A DNA stretch of 64,000 nucleotides from Seonamhaeicola sediminis (GTDB lineage: Bacteria; Bacteroidota; Bacteroidia; Flavobacteriales; Flavobacteriaceae). The DNA lies in NCBI RefSeq assembly GCF_004358095.2, contig NZ_SMZJ02000003.1:248001-312000 (forward strand), read 5' to 3'. Below are positions 35,922 to 45,973 of the stretch, in pieces. The position numbers and the translations under genes are program-made. Under the pieces are notes generated by a model. That model did not search any database. It was not told the DNA's origin and was given only the letters and a program-made list of their open reading frames with translations. Position 1 is the first letter of the stretch. Each line of letters opens with the position of its first letter.

Positions 35922-36794
35922 CTAATCCATGCGCCAAACTCTTATATAATCTACTTTTGCCTCTGTAAAGTCGCCAATACTTCTTGATGTAAAGTTGGCA
36001 GTTCCTCCAAAACTAGCTCCAGTAGACAACCACAAAAACTCTTCTACTTGCGGTACCCATATACCTTGGTAGCGTGTTTTAAACTCACCATCATAATAAA
36101 CTTCCAGCATATTTTCGTTCCATAACAAACCGTAAATATGGTATCCAGAATGGATACCTGGTGTATCATACTTTCTGGTATTTGCTTTGTGAGACGCCCC
36201 ATAGCCATCAATATGCACCACACTTTTCGTAAAATTATCAACCCAAGCAGACTCAAACACATCTATTTCGGCTCCATCATTTCCTGTACCATCTACATTG
36301 CCCATGTTATCACCCTGTAACCATAAGGCTGTGTGTGTACCAAACATCGTTTCAGCTATATCAATCTTAGCTTCTATATATCCATACTTAAATTCAAACA
36401 AATCATTAGAAAATACACCGCCACAGTGCAACACATCGTTTGCTACCTTCTCACTTTTAAGAATTAAATTACCATTTCTATAGGAAACATTCTCTGGTTT
36501 CCAGAACCATTGGTTGATACCAATACCTGGTCTTGCCGCCCTACTTTTGGTAGAATTATTTTTAGTCCATTTGGTTGGTTCAAAATTATCAAAGTTATCT
36601 TCAAACATCATTATCCATCCACTTGTATTTATAGAATTCAAAACAGGTTTTGCAACAGTTATAGGATTGTCTCCATCATCAAACTGATCATCATCAGCAG
36701 AGGTTTTTCCATCTCCTGAACAAGACATAAACAATAGCGTTATTAGACCAATAACAGCAAAAAAGAAGTTCTTTGTTTTTATACTAGTTTTCAT
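35922..36794 (-). CDS. GH16-family glycoside hydrolase lipoprotein
   Basis: 290 residues. Lipobox SCSG (Cys25) follows a hydrophobic signal. The catalytic motif DGAEIDVFES, an E-x-D-x-x-E arrangement, marks a GH16 enzyme of the laminarinase/agarase/porphyranase side of the family, with nucleophile and acid/base glutamates and the Asp between. Further family sequences are EDNFDNFEPTKW, FKYGYIEAKIDI and HIYGLLWNENMLEVYYDGE. A beta-1,3- or beta-1,4-linked glucan or galactan is expected; the exact polymer cannot be read by eye. The gene starts 20 bases downstream of the FN3-like lipoprotein gene. Confidence 0.9.
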   Translation of the reverse strand: MKTSIKTKNFFFAVIGLITLLFMSCSGDGKTSADDDQFDDGDNPITVAKPVLNSINTSGWIMMFEDNFDNFEPTKWTKNNSTKSRAARPGIGINQWFWKPENVSYRNGNLILKSEKVANDVLHCGGVFSNDLFEFKYGYIEAKIDIAETMFGTHTALWLQGDNMGNVDGTGNDGAEIDVFESAWVDNFTKSVVHIDGYGASHKANTRKYDTPGIHSGYHIYGLLWNENMLEVYYDGEFKTRYQGIWVPQVEEFLWLSTGASFGGTANFTSRSIGDFTEAKVDYIRVWRMD

Positions 36795-36814
36795 ATCAAT
36801 TAGTTAAGTTTTAT

Positions 36815-37528
36815 TTATAGATTAAAATACCAAATAGGTCCTGTAACCGAAGCTCCTTTATCGTCTTTCACCACTATTTTCCAGTAATAGGTGGTATCTA
36901 CAGTATCTAAATTAACTTCAAAAGTATTTGCAGAAGTGTCTTCAGAAACCAAACTTAAGGCATCTTTATCCTTTCCAAAATACACATCAAAAGTTACAGG
37001 ATCTCCATCAACATCCGAGGCTGTCCATTCCAAGTTAACTGTAGTGGTTCCTGTTTCTAAATACTGGCCCAAAAAGGGAGATTGAAGAGCAGGCGCAAAT
37101 GGTAAATGATTACTATTAGGTACTTCTTCAGTATAAAACTGAGCCGTAGGTGAATAATCACTTTCTATATTTCTGGTACTCCTAGCCTTAACCCTCCAAT
37201 AATAAGCAAAACCCTTCTCTAGCGTTATAATTTTTGACAGAGATGTTAAAACTTCATCAACAACTTTATTATTGAATTGATTATCTTTTGAAATTTCCAA
37301 TATATATATTACAGAACTCCCATCTGAGTTCGTAGAAGCCTGCCATTCAAAATTTAAAACATTGGTAGTGCACAATTGATTTTGAGAAGGAAACACCAAT
37401 GCCGGTGTAGTGGGTTTACTATTTGAAGTATCACCTCCACCTCCATCTCCAGAATCATCACCTCCGCCAGATGAACACGATGTACCTAAAAATGCAATCA
37501 AAACTAATTTATATAAGATTTTTTTCAT
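36815..37528 (-). CDS. Lipoprotein with two fibronectin-type III-like domains
   Basis: 237 residues. Lipobox TSCSS after a 17-residue hydrophobic stretch, then a Gly/Asp/Ser-rich linker (GGGDDSGDGGGG) typical of surface-exposed Bacteroidota lipoproteins. Two FN3-like beta sandwiches follow (about 40-130 and 140-237), both ending in the aromatic pattern YYWRVKA/TYYWKIVVKDD. No catalytic motif. Likely a spacer or binding lipoprotein serving the flanking GH16 and Asp-box proteins; it is 12 bases after the latter. Confidence 0.78.
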   Translation of the reverse strand: MKKILYKLVLIAFLGTSCSSGGGDDSGDGGGGDTSNSKPTTPALVFPSQNQLCTTNVLNFEWQASTNSDGSSVIYILEISKDNQFNNKVVDEVLTSLSKIITLEKGFAYYWRVKARSTRNIESDYSPTAQFYTEEVPNSNHLPFAPALQSPFLGQYLETGTTTVNLEWTASDVDGDPVTFDVYFGKDKDALSLVSEDTSANTFEVNLDTVDTTYYWKIVVKDDKGASVTGPIWYFNL

Positions 37529-37540
37529 GACTTTATTCTT

Positions 37541-40500
37541 TTATTTCTTCACAATTTTTAGGGTTTTAGGCTTTTCAGAATCCAACCTTACAAAGTAAAT
37601 TCCTGATGGATATGCTTGCATATCTACCGTTATCTTTCCACCGGCAACATTATACTGTTGTTTAGCTATTAATCCTGATGTTAAGGAATATAACTCTACA
37701 GATACCGTAGCTTTTGATATTTCTGGAATACTTAATTCAAACTGATTTATGACTGGATTTGGAAAGGCCTTCAACCCTCCAGAAGCATCCATTACTTTGG
37801 TTAATTTGCCCTCGCAAGTAGCTTTAGCTTCAATATTAATTATATCTCCGTCATTTGCTGAAATCTCGAAAGAGGTTTGACTGGTTTCAAGAACTTGTTT
37901 GTTATTAACAAAAACTTTAAAAGGCGCAGATCCTGATTCTATTTCAACAGCCACTTTACCAGTTTTTATTGAAGTAAATTTACCCGTAAGCAGTTCTGAA
38001 GCCTTAACCTCCAAATTAATACAATACTGATAAGATGTATTATTAATTCCTATACAGACATCATAAACTCCTGGTTCCAGATTAGGAATATTGAGAAGAT
38101 CATTAAAACTATATTCGATTCCTGCAATTGTAACATTATAACTGTGCCTGTATTTTGTGTTAATTTTTATTTGGCCGTTTTTTCCTTGACAGGTTTCATC
38201 TATGGTTTCAATGGTAAAATTATCTGCTGCCACAAAGATCTCTGAAAAATCTTGATCTAAGATAAAGTCTAAAATTCCGCTACCATAAGTAGCAAATCTT
38301 ACAGCATTTTCAAATTCAATAAACTGTACATCTGTATACCCTATGGCATCAGGAACATCTAATCCGTCCATTTTAAACCATCGGTCCTGCTGTACCGAAA
38401 ACACCCAAGCCCCATCAAACTCACAGGCAGCAAAAATATACTGACCGTTTGGCGAAGCATCCAACTCAGAAATACGTTCTACATTTAATCCGTCATTATG
38501 ATTGGTAAATGTTTGCCCACCATCAACAGATATCAAGAAATTATTACCCTTCCCAGCAAAATAAACCGTTGCTTCATCTATAGGACTAGTAGCAATTACC
38601 TGTCTTCGCTTTCTATGTGAATCATCTTGTTGAGGCCATGTTCCATTGTAACTTGATGATGTAAAAGAATTTCCTCCATCTGTAGAATACAACAATTGCC
38701 CAGACTTTAAACTAACATACCATCGGTTTTTGTTTACTTTAGAATAGCCAAAACTGGATATTGGACCACTAAACTGAAACGGATGTATTTCTCTAACTAC
38801 AGCACTACCGTCATAAATAATTTTTTGCAACCCTCCTTCTCCCCAAGGAATATAAACAGCATCTTCATTATCGTTTGGAGAAGGCACCATACTGGTAGCT
38901 GCCCAATTTCCGTAAAAATCAGTTCCAGTTACTGTTCTATAATTTGCACCATTTGTTGCAGAACTTCTTCCTATAGTTCCATAATAGTACCAATACCATG
39001 CTGATTCACCACCATTAGCTACCGCAACGCGTAATACATCGGTATTAGCCTCTCTTAAAGCTGGTATTGGAACACTTTTATCATAATTATTATTTCCTGA
39101 AAAACTTTGAGACCCTCTATCCTGATTTGCAGTATATACTAGATTATATTTTTCATTGGTTTCAGCATCATAACACATAATAGTTGGATTGCCTCTACTT
39201 ACACTTACCCAAGAATTCCAGTCTTCTGGAGTAGTAGAATAATAGGTTCCAAAATCATAGCCTGAGATGGTAAAAAACCCACCATCTTCTTTATCAAAAA
39301 TCTTGAAGTGCTGTAAATCCCAAACGTAAATATCGTTATTACTCAACACATGCTGATTTCTAGTCCAATTCACACCATAATCTGTAGATATCCAAAGCTC
39401 AACAAACCCTTTAAATACAATATTGGGTTGTGTTGGATGCACCTCTACAATGTTTCTACCTGTATCACTAGAGGTAACACTCTGTGTCCAAGTTGCTCCT
39501 TCATCACCCGAATAGAAAATAGTTGTATTATCATAGCTGATGTAAAAATGCGTAACACCACCTACTGTTGTTCCTTGAACAGAATCTAATTTAGCTACTG
39601 TAGTTGTTGGTTCATGAATAAGTGTGAAGTCAGCATCATTTTCACCCATTTTGTATACATATAATTTTGAATCGCTGGCACGTCTTGCAAAAAGGTAAAC
39701 GTCTCTGCTCCCATGTGGTTTTAGGATTTCAACATCAAACGCATTACTTTGAAAAGTTAATGCCGAAGTGGTATAATTTAAACCATAATCTGTAGATATA
39801 TAAACGTAGTCATACCATGCGTTTCCTTGAGATGCGTTTCTTCTAGCACCGTGCGCCACAATGCGCTTATCACCATCTTTTTTTGTAACAACCGTGGTAT
39901 AGTTTGCACTACCTTCAAAAAAAGCGCCATTGGCGTCCATCCAAGTTCTACCTTCGTCATCCGAAAATTCCATACTGCCATTACTCTTCTGGTTTAAAAG
40001 CCTAAAAGAACCATCTGGTAGATTTACACCATTAAACTTATCACCCTCAAAACTTTTGGAGTGATTTCTGAGTGACCATTTTACTGGAGCGCTCTCATCA
40101 ATTTTATAAATATGACCTGCAAAAGACACAATATACATGTCCTCATTTACTGGATCGTATAAAGAACCATCGGTTCTAAAACCTCCTTCACTGTAGCCAG
40201 GAGCAGTAGTAGATGTCATGTGCAAATATTTCTGATCCCAAGTTCCAGAAAGTGTACGGTTGGCATAGAAATATTTTTCAGGTGGTGGGATTGTCATATT
40301 CTGATGCGCCTTCTTAAAGTAAGCTTCAAAATCTTTTGAAGTATTAAATTTAAACCCTTCTTTTTCTGCATTGGCATACCAAGTATTGTAATTGGCCAGT
40401 GCATCTCCTTCTAAATTTTGAAAATTAAAAGGTTTTGGTAATGCCAGTTCATCCATAGCCATTTCATAAGCTATCTCTTCTGGAGTTTCTTCTTCATGAT

Positions 40501-40630
40501 GCTCATAATCGCCACCATAATCAGACTCCAAATATTCAGATTCTTGATGGAGAGAAGATTTGAAAATTAACGTAAATGCAACTAAAAATAGACCGATAAA
40601 AACCAGTCTTAGCGTATTTTTTTTGCTCAT
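37541..40630 (-). CDS. Large secreted Asp-box (BNR/VPS10-like) protein with T9SS signal
   Basis: 1,029 residues. An N-terminal hydrophobic segment (VFIGLFLVAFTLIF) acts as signal, followed by an acidic stretch. Residues about 130-800 form a beta-propeller with repeated Asp boxes (SDDEGRTW, STDYGLNY, STDGGNSF, SVDGGQTF), as in sialidase, GH74 and VPS10/sortilin proteins. Between about 830 and 950 are Ig-like or PKD-like strands, and the C-terminus is a type A T9SS domain (PNPVINQFELSIP to KTLKIVKK). Whether it is an enzyme or a binding protein is open; no GH74 catalytic Asp pair could be verified. Confidence 0.78.
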   Translation of the reverse strand: MSKKNTLRLVFIGLFLVAFTLIFKSSLHQESEYLESDYGGDYEHHEEETPEEIAYEMAMDELALPKPFNFQNLEGDALANYNTWYANAEKEGFKFNTSKDFEAYFKKAHQNMTIPPPEKYFYANRTLSGTWDQKYLHMTSTTAPGYSEGGFRTDGSLYDPVNEDMYIVSFAGHIYKIDESAPVKWSLRNHSKSFEGDKFNGVNLPDGSFRLLNQKSNGSMEFSDDEGRTWMDANGAFFEGSANYTTVVTKKDGDKRIVAHGARRNASQGNAWYDYVYISTDYGLNYTTSALTFQSNAFDVEILKPHGSRDVYLFARRASDSKLYVYKMGENDADFTLIHEPTTTVAKLDSVQGTTVGGVTHFYISYDNTTIFYSGDEGATWTQSVTSSDTGRNIVEVHPTQPNIVFKGFVELWISTDYGVNWTRNQHVLSNNDIYVWDLQHFKIFDKEDGGFFTISGYDFGTYYSTTPEDWNSWVSVSRGNPTIMCYDAETNEKYNLVYTANQDRGSQSFSGNNNYDKSVPIPALREANTDVLRVAVANGGESAWYWYYYGTIGRSSATNGANYRTVTGTDFYGNWAATSMVPSPNDNEDAVYIPWGEGGLQKIIYDGSAVVREIHPFQFSGPISSFGYSKVNKNRWYVSLKSGQLLYSTDGGNSFTSSSYNGTWPQQDDSHRKRRQVIATSPIDEATVYFAGKGNNFLISVDGGQTFTNHNDGLNVERISELDASPNGQYIFAACEFDGAWVFSVQQDRWFKMDGLDVPDAIGYTDVQFIEFENAVRFATYGSGILDFILDQDFSEIFVAADNFTIETIDETCQGKNGQIKINTKYRHSYNVTIAGIEYSFNDLLNIPNLEPGVYDVCIGINNTSYQYCINLEVKASELLTGKFTSIKTGKVAVEIESGSAPFKVFVNNKQVLETSQTSFEISANDGDIINIEAKATCEGKLTKVMDASGGLKAFPNPVINQFELSIPEISKATVSVELYSLTSGLIAKQQYNVAGGKITVDMQAYPSGIYFVRLDSEKPKTLKIVKK

Positions 40631-40907
40631 AATGCCTCAGTTAGTATGGAATTGATAAAATTAAACTAACTAAAGTCTAAAAACATTAACCAAACTACCC
40701 TAAACATAGACAAAAACACTTTTTAAACAATCAAAGCATAATATCTATAATGGGGTTTGTTAAGTACTCGCTGTAAAGCAACAACCACCTATTTAGTTTA
40801 CTTTCAACAAGTAAACATCAATTACAAAAAATAAAACGTATCAGAATCGCATGTAGAACGCTGAGTAAACGCACTTTAAAAACCAACCACACATACACAA
40901 AAACACT
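40631..40907. other. Non-coding gap with two short dyads
   Basis: 277 bases with no gene. GTTTACTT-TCAAC-AAGTAAAC (40796-40816) is a perfect 8-bp hairpin, a possible end signal of the hydroxyproline operon, though no T-run follows. AGTTAGT/ACTAACT dyads lie just before the Asp-box gene start and may be regulatory. No clear promoter box was recognised. Confidence 0.3.
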
Positions 40908-42155
40908 CTAAAAACCCCTATCTGGATTAAATGCTTGTATATCTAAATCTGTTTTTTTTTCTGAAATAAGATCTGACACCAACTGTCCAGTTGCAGGACC
41001 CAAACTCCAGCCCATCATGGCATGCCCTGTAGCAATAGTTAAGTTTTTATATTTTGAAGTTTTCCCAATGTAAGGTAAGCCATCAGGAGTACAAGGACGT
41101 AAGCCACATTTTACTTGTGCTTTTTCTTCTGAAGTAATATGGAGTTCATTATAATAAGAACTACTTGCTTCAGCTATAGCATTTACGCGGACAGGATTTA
41201 TATTGTGATTTATGCCTGTTAATTCCATGGTTCCAGCAAAACGTGTAAAACCATCCATAGGCGTTACTGCTACTTTGGCTTCACATAAAATAGCAGGAAT
41301 GGCAATTTTGGTATCATGTTTTACATTTATACTATAACCTTTACCAGCTTGTATGAGTAATTTTAGTCCTAATTTTTTACTGATTTTTGGGCTCCAACTT
41401 CCTGCAGCCAAAACAACCTCATCACATTTTAAGTTTTGTGTATTGGTGATTACATTGGAAATACTTTCACAGTTTATTTCAACATCTAATACCTCTTCAT
41501 TTTTTAAAATTGAAACGCCTCTACTTTTCAAAAAAACAATCATTTCATTCATAAAGTTATTAGGAGTCATATGAGCATCTGAGTGGTAATAAACCGCACC
41601 TTTGATGTTTAAATTAGCATTAGGTTCTAATTGTGAAACCTCAATTTGTGATAAATGCTCAACCTGCAATCCTTCTCTTATGCCTCGTTTACCTACTTCC
41701 CATTCTTCTTCGCCAACTTTATCTGTTTTGTAGCACATTAAAAGCCCTTTTTTCTCATAATGAAAATTAAAATCGTTAGATTGATGTAAATCTTCGTATA
41801 ATGTTCTACTTAGCAGATTGATATCCAATAGTGGCTTTATAGATTTTTCTACTTTTGAAGGTGTAGCCGATTTTTTAAACGCCCATGCCCATTTTAAAAA
41901 ATCTGAATCCAACCTTGGTTTTATATACAGTGGACTTTGAGGACTGAACATCCACTTCAATCCTTTTGAAATCATACCAGGAGAGGCTAACGAAATAAAA
42001 TGACTTGGTGTGATGTACCCTGCATTAACGTAAGAAGCACCAGAATCCATATTGGATTTATCAATAACCGTAACTTGATGCCCTGCCTTTTGAAGGTAAT
42101 AAGCGGAACACAAACCTATAATACCGCCACCTATAATAATGACATTTTTACTCAT
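40908..42155 (-). CDS. D-amino-acid dehydrogenase, probable D-hydroxyproline dehydrogenase
   Basis: A 415-residue FAD protein of the DadA/DAO family. FAD-binding VIIIGGGIIGLCSAYYLQKAGH is at 5-26, and the C-terminal ATGHAMMGWSLGPATGQLVSDLI closes the FAD site. In this cluster it should oxidise cis-4-hydroxy-D-proline to 1-pyrroline-4-hydroxy-2-carboxylate. It lies 8 bases after the epimerase, which makes that substrate. D-proline or D-alanine are alternative substrates if the context misleads. Confidence 0.88.
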   Translation of the reverse strand: MSKNVIIIGGGIIGLCSAYYLQKAGHQVTVIDKSNMDSGASYVNAGYITPSHFISLASPGMISKGLKWMFSPQSPLYIKPRLDSDFLKWAWAFKKSATPSKVEKSIKPLLDINLLSRTLYEDLHQSNDFNFHYEKKGLLMCYKTDKVGEEEWEVGKRGIREGLQVEHLSQIEVSQLEPNANLNIKGAVYYHSDAHMTPNNFMNEMIVFLKSRGVSILKNEEVLDVEINCESISNVITNTQNLKCDEVVLAAGSWSPKISKKLGLKLLIQAGKGYSINVKHDTKIAIPAILCEAKVAVTPMDGFTRFAGTMELTGINHNINPVRVNAIAEASSSYYNELHITSEEKAQVKCGLRPCTPDGLPYIGKTSKYKNLTIATGHAMMGWSLGPATGQLVSDLISEKKTDLDIQAFNPDRGF

Positions 42156-42163
42156 ACTAAAAT

Positions 42164-43174
42164 CTAAATCACTTGAAAACCATAAGCATAAGGATCGTCT
42201 TCATCATCAATAATAATAGTATTATACCCATATATTTTTGCCCAACCTTGAATACTTGGGATGATGGCAGCTACTCCATTTAAAAAAACTTCTGATTCAA
42301 TACGGCCAATAAATTTACTACCAATAAAACTCTCGTGAATAAATTCTTCTCCTAGCTTTAATTTTCCTTTGGCATGTAGTTGCGCCATTCTTGCGGATGT
42401 TCCTGTGCCACAAGGGCTTCTATCTATAGCCTTATCGCCATAAAACACAGCATTTCTTCCTGAGGAACTAGAATCTAGAGGTGTTCCCGTCCAAAGTAAA
42501 TGAGACACATTTCTTATGGTTTCATTTTCTGGGTGAATAAACCTATCCGGATATTTTTCATTGATGGCTTGTCTCAGTACTTGCGAATACTGAATAAGCT
42601 TGCTCGCAGAAAAATTTTGAATACCTGAAAAGTTACTTTGAGGATCAACAATAGCATAAAAATTTCCTCCATAAGCAACATCAAAAGTAAGTTCGCCTAA
42701 CTCAGGACAGTTTATCGTCAAACCTTCTTCTGCTAAATAACTTTTTACATTGGTTAAACGTACCCAATCTACTTTATCATTTTTGATTGAATAATCAATT
42801 TCAACCAAACCTGCAGGTGCCTCCATCCTTATTTTTCCCGGTTTTTTTGGCACAATCAAACCTTCCTCTATGGCTATTGTAATGGTACCTATTGTACCAT
42901 GGCCACACATAGGCAAACAACCTGAAGTTTCTATAAATAAAATGGCAAAATCATTTTCGGGGTCATGCGGCGGATACAAAATACTCCCACTCATCATATC
43001 ATGTCCACGAGGTTCAAACATCAAGCTTTTTCTAATCCAATCATATTCTTTTAAAAAGTGTAAGCGTTTTTCATTCATAGTGTTACCTATCAATTGTGGA
43101 CCTCCACTTTTAATTACTCTCACTGGATTTCCGCAAGTGTGCCCATCAATACAGACAAATGTATGCTTACTCAT
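42164..43174 (-). CDS. 4-hydroxyproline 2-epimerase (proline racemase family)
   Basis: Turns trans-4-hydroxy-L-proline into cis-4-hydroxy-D-proline without cofactor, by a two-base mechanism. In 336 residues both catalytic cysteines are present: Cys90 in CLPMCGHG and Cys255 in RSPCGTGTS. The Cys/Cys pair points to an epimerase or racemase; hydroxyproline dehydratases have Thr in the second place. The ALDH gene stop to this ATG is 5 bases, so translation is coupled. Proline racemase is excluded mainly by operon context. Confidence 0.92.
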   Translation of the reverse strand: MSKHTFVCIDGHTCGNPVRVIKSGGPQLIGNTMNEKRLHFLKEYDWIRKSLMFEPRGHDMMSGSILYPPHDPENDFAILFIETSGCLPMCGHGTIGTITIAIEEGLIVPKKPGKIRMEAPAGLVEIDYSIKNDKVDWVRLTNVKSYLAEEGLTINCPELGELTFDVAYGGNFYAIVDPQSNFSGIQNFSASKLIQYSQVLRQAINEKYPDRFIHPENETIRNVSHLLWTGTPLDSSSSGRNAVFYGDKAIDRSPCGTGTSARMAQLHAKGKLKLGEEFIHESFIGSKFIGRIESEVFLNGVAAIIPSIQGWAKIYGYNTIIIDDEDDPYAYGFQVI

Positions 43175-43179
43175 TTTCC

Positions 43180-44763
43180 CTAAATTGAATCTTTTGTTCT
43201 TATGCCATCAATCGTTCTAAAAATTGATAATGGATTCTCATTTTGTAATTCTTTAGGCAATAAATTATTAGGCCAACTTTGATAGCTAAAAGGACGCACC
43301 CAACGTTTTATAGAAGTAATACCCACTGCAGAAAAACGACTGTCTGTAGATGCAGGATAAGGACCACCATGCACCATAGATTCACAAACCTCAACACCTG
43401 TTGGAACTCCGTTAAAAATAATACGCCCTACTCTATTTTGTAAAGCTGCAATTATATTTGAATAATTTGTAATTTCATCATTATCAGAAATAACAGTTCC
43501 TGTTAATTGCCCTTCTAAATTGGCAATGACTTGTTCTAACTCGTTAGTATTTTCACATTGAACTATCATAGAAAAAGGACCAAAAACCTCTAGATGTAAT
43601 GTTGAATTCTCTAAGAATGTTTTTCCTTCAACAGAAACTACAGCCTGTTGTGCGTGATTATTAGCAACATCAAATTCGTAATTTGCTGTAACAGTAACAT
43701 TTTCTTGAGAAACCACTTTTTCTTTATTTGCATTGTACCCTTTTTTAATGTTTGGATGCAACATGCAAGAAGGAATAATTTCTAAAATTTCTTGTGATAA
43801 CTGATTAATAAAATTTGTTAGTCCATCACTTTTAATTCCAATAATTAATCCAGGGTTTGTACAAAACTGACCTGTTCCTAGAGTAATGGAACCTGCGTAG
43901 GTTTTTGCAATTTCTTGATGTCTATTTTCTAATGCTTCTGGTAAAATAACCACAGGATTGATACTACCCATTTCTGCAAACACAGGAATTGGTTCTTCTC
44001 TTTTCGCAGATAAATCTAGTAGTGCTCTACCTCCTTTTATGCTTCCTGTAAAACCAACTGCTTTTACTTTTGGGTTGGCAACTAATTGCTGACCAACTTC
44101 AATTCCGCTCGAATTTAAGTTTGAAAAAACACCATTTGGCATTCCTGTTTTTTCTGCTGCTCTTATAATTGCAGAAGCAACCAATTCTCCAGTTCCAGAA
44201 TGCATTGGGTGTGATTTTACGATTACAGGACAACCAGCTGCTAATGCTGCTGCTGTATCCCCACCAGCTGTGGAATATGCTAAAGGAAAATTACTTGCTC
44301 CAAACACCACAACTGGCCCTAAAGGAATATTCATTTTACGAATATCTAACCTTGGCATGGGTTCTCTATTGGGTTGTGCAGTATCTATGGTTGCTTCTAC
44401 CCAAGAACCTTCAGCTACTAAATTTGCAAAACTTCTTAATTGCCCAATAGTTCTTCCTCTTTCTCCTTTGGCTCTTCCTTCTGGCAAACCTGTTTCAAAA
44501 CAATATGTTTCCACTAACTCATCATCTAAAGCTAAAATTTCATCTGCAATTTCATTTAAAAATGCTGCTTTTTTAGCTCCAGAAACAAATCTATATTCTT
44601 GAAATGCTTTTGAAGCTAAATCTACTGCTTCTTGAATTTCTTCTGAAGATGCTTCTGTAAAAATAGTATCGTTTTCTTTATTTAATTCTGGATTGAATGT
44701 TTTGTAGGTGTTGTATCCCTTGGCTGATTTTTGATTGCCTATATAGTTTTTTCCTGTAATCAT
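43180..44763 (-). CDS. 2-oxoglutarate semialdehyde dehydrogenase (ALDH family)
   Basis: A 527-residue NAD(P)+ aldehyde dehydrogenase of the KGSADH (2,5-dioxovalerate dehydrogenase) type. The catalytic Cys is in TLGTGQFCTNPG and the general-base Glu in FAEMGSINP, which replace the usual GQxC and E-L-G-G patterns in this subgroup. It should oxidise the semialdehyde from hydroxyproline (and possibly pentose or uronate routes) to 2-oxoglutarate. A 121-base gap separates it from the deaminase gene; minus-strand TAAATTTG at 44793-44800 may be an internal -7 element. Confidence 0.92.
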   Translation of the reverse strand: MITGKNYIGNQKSAKGYNTYKTFNPELNKENDTIFTEASSEEIQEAVDLASKAFQEYRFVSGAKKAAFLNEIADEILALDDELVETYCFETGLPEGRAKGERGRTIGQLRSFANLVAEGSWVEATIDTAQPNREPMPRLDIRKMNIPLGPVVVFGASNFPLAYSTAGGDTAAALAAGCPVIVKSHPMHSGTGELVASAIIRAAEKTGMPNGVFSNLNSSGIEVGQQLVANPKVKAVGFTGSIKGGRALLDLSAKREEPIPVFAEMGSINPVVILPEALENRHQEIAKTYAGSITLGTGQFCTNPGLIIGIKSDGLTNFINQLSQEILEIIPSCMLHPNIKKGYNANKEKVVSQENVTVTANYEFDVANNHAQQAVVSVEGKTFLENSTLHLEVFGPFSMIVQCENTNELEQVIANLEGQLTGTVISDNDEITNYSNIIAALQNRVGRIIFNGVPTGVEVCESMVHGGPYPASTDSRFSAVGITSIKRWVRPFSYQSWPNNLLPKELQNENPLSIFRTIDGIRTKDSI

Positions 44764-44884
44764 CTCTACTTATTTTCTAAATGCTTTTTTTTCAAATTTA
44801 CTTTTTTGTAAATGTTTTTATAATGAGTGTTTCTGTGATAATGGTTTAAAACGAAAGTTTCTCATTTTTGATTATATGAAAAGA

Positions 44885-45841
44885 TCAACTTATTAAATCT
44901 AAAACTTCAAGTCTTTCTTTCGCCAGAATGTATCTTGCATGTACATCATCCATTTGTTGTTTTGTTAATTTCTTACCAAAGGTTCGTAAACCTCCAGCAA
45001 CATCATTATGATGAATTCCCATAGCCAACTTAAGATATTCCATAAGCAGCGGTTGAGCATCTAAATACGACAGCGAATTTAAAGCCTTGGAAATTTTGTT
45101 TGCCTCAGCCCATTCTCCTTTTAAAACATACTCCTGCATGGTAACACTAGCTTTTGGAAAGATACAACCTACCCCCGTAATGCCGCCACATGCGCCAGCA
45201 AGTCCTGCATGCACAGTAACGGTATCTACTCCTGCTAAAATTTTTAAATCCTTGTTCTCTAACATCAGCGTTTCAATAATTGAAACATCTATGGTAGATA
45301 TTTTAAGCGCAGTTACTTTAGGAAGCACAGAAAGTCTTAAAAGAAGGTCTGTTGATAGCGCATGATAACCAGCTGCATCTGGATTGTTATAAGGCATAAT
45401 GGTTACACCTACATCTTTTGCAGTTACTTCTGAAAGTGCATAGTACTCATACATTTTTGTTTCAGAAGGAACTGCCTTCGTTTTTGGTGGCATAACCATA
45501 ACTGTATCAACGCCTACTGTTGCAAGCCCTTCAATGATTTTAGTAAGCTCTTCCTTAGTTTCTGCTGAAGCTCCGCTGATTAACGGAACATTGTATTCTT
45601 TAGCAACCTCAGAAAGGGATTTAAGTAAAGAAAGCCGCTGTTTATTGCTTAAATAGCTATTCTCACCCAGAGTACCAGAACCTACAAGCCCACTCATTCT
45701 GCTTCCGCCCTTACCTTGAGCTTTTAAAATACCTGCCGCCTGTTTTTGTGTGGTATCAAAGTCAATTTCAAGAGTACCAGATTTTGACTCTTTCAACCAT
45801 GTAAACACTGCAGGCATGACACCATCCCAATTGGATTTCAT
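44885..45841 (-). CDS. DHDPS-family deaminase, probable 1-pyrroline-4-hydroxy-2-carboxylate deaminase
   Basis: A 318-residue TIM-barrel of the dihydrodipicolinate synthase/N-acetylneuraminate lyase family. The Schiff-base lysine is in VTALKISTID (about residue 180) and the tyrosine in IMPYNNPDAAG. In this operon it should deaminate and dehydrate the cyclic imine to 2-oxoglutarate semialdehyde. It is the first gene of the minus operon. A possible promoter is TTG, 18 nt, TAGTTTTA, just upstream on the minus strand. Confidence 0.88.
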   Translation of the reverse strand: MKSNWDGVMPAVFTWLKESKSGTLEIDFDTTQKQAAGILKAQGKGGSRMSGLVGSGTLGENSYLSNKQRLSLLKSLSEVAKEYNVPLISGASAETKEELTKIIEGLATVGVDTVMVMPPKTKAVPSETKMYEYYALSEVTAKDVGVTIMPYNNPDAAGYHALSTDLLLRLSVLPKVTALKISTIDVSIIETLMLENKDLKILAGVDTVTVHAGLAGACGGITGVGCIFPKASVTMQEYVLKGEWAEANKISKALNSLSYLDAQPLLMEYLKLAMGIHHNDVAGGLRTFGKKLTKQQMDDVHARYILAKERLEVLDLIS

Positions 45842-45960
45842 TTTTTTATTCTTTTTAATGAGTTATAAAACTATATAAATATTACCATCAACAATGCTAC
45901 TAAATTATTCTATTTTAATATTATATTATCCGTTTATTTAAGTTACGCTTATATTTTGAG

Positions 45961-45968
45961 TATTTTTG
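45961..45968 (+). promoter_or_regulatory. -7 element five bases before the AraC ATG
   Basis: TATTTTTG matches TAnnTTTG and ends 5 bases from the ATG at 45974, implying a leaderless mRNA. The -33 side has no exact TTG. Confidence 0.5.
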
Positions 45969-45973
45969 TATTA

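Noticed and set aside
40796-40816. A firm terminator after the D-amino-acid dehydrogenase gene
   Set aside because: The perfect hairpin has no T-run on the minus strand and could equally be an operator, so it was only described within the gap.
42870-43220. A 116-codon plus-strand frame
   Set aside because: Antisense to the hydroxyproline epimerase with both catalytic cysteines on the other strand.
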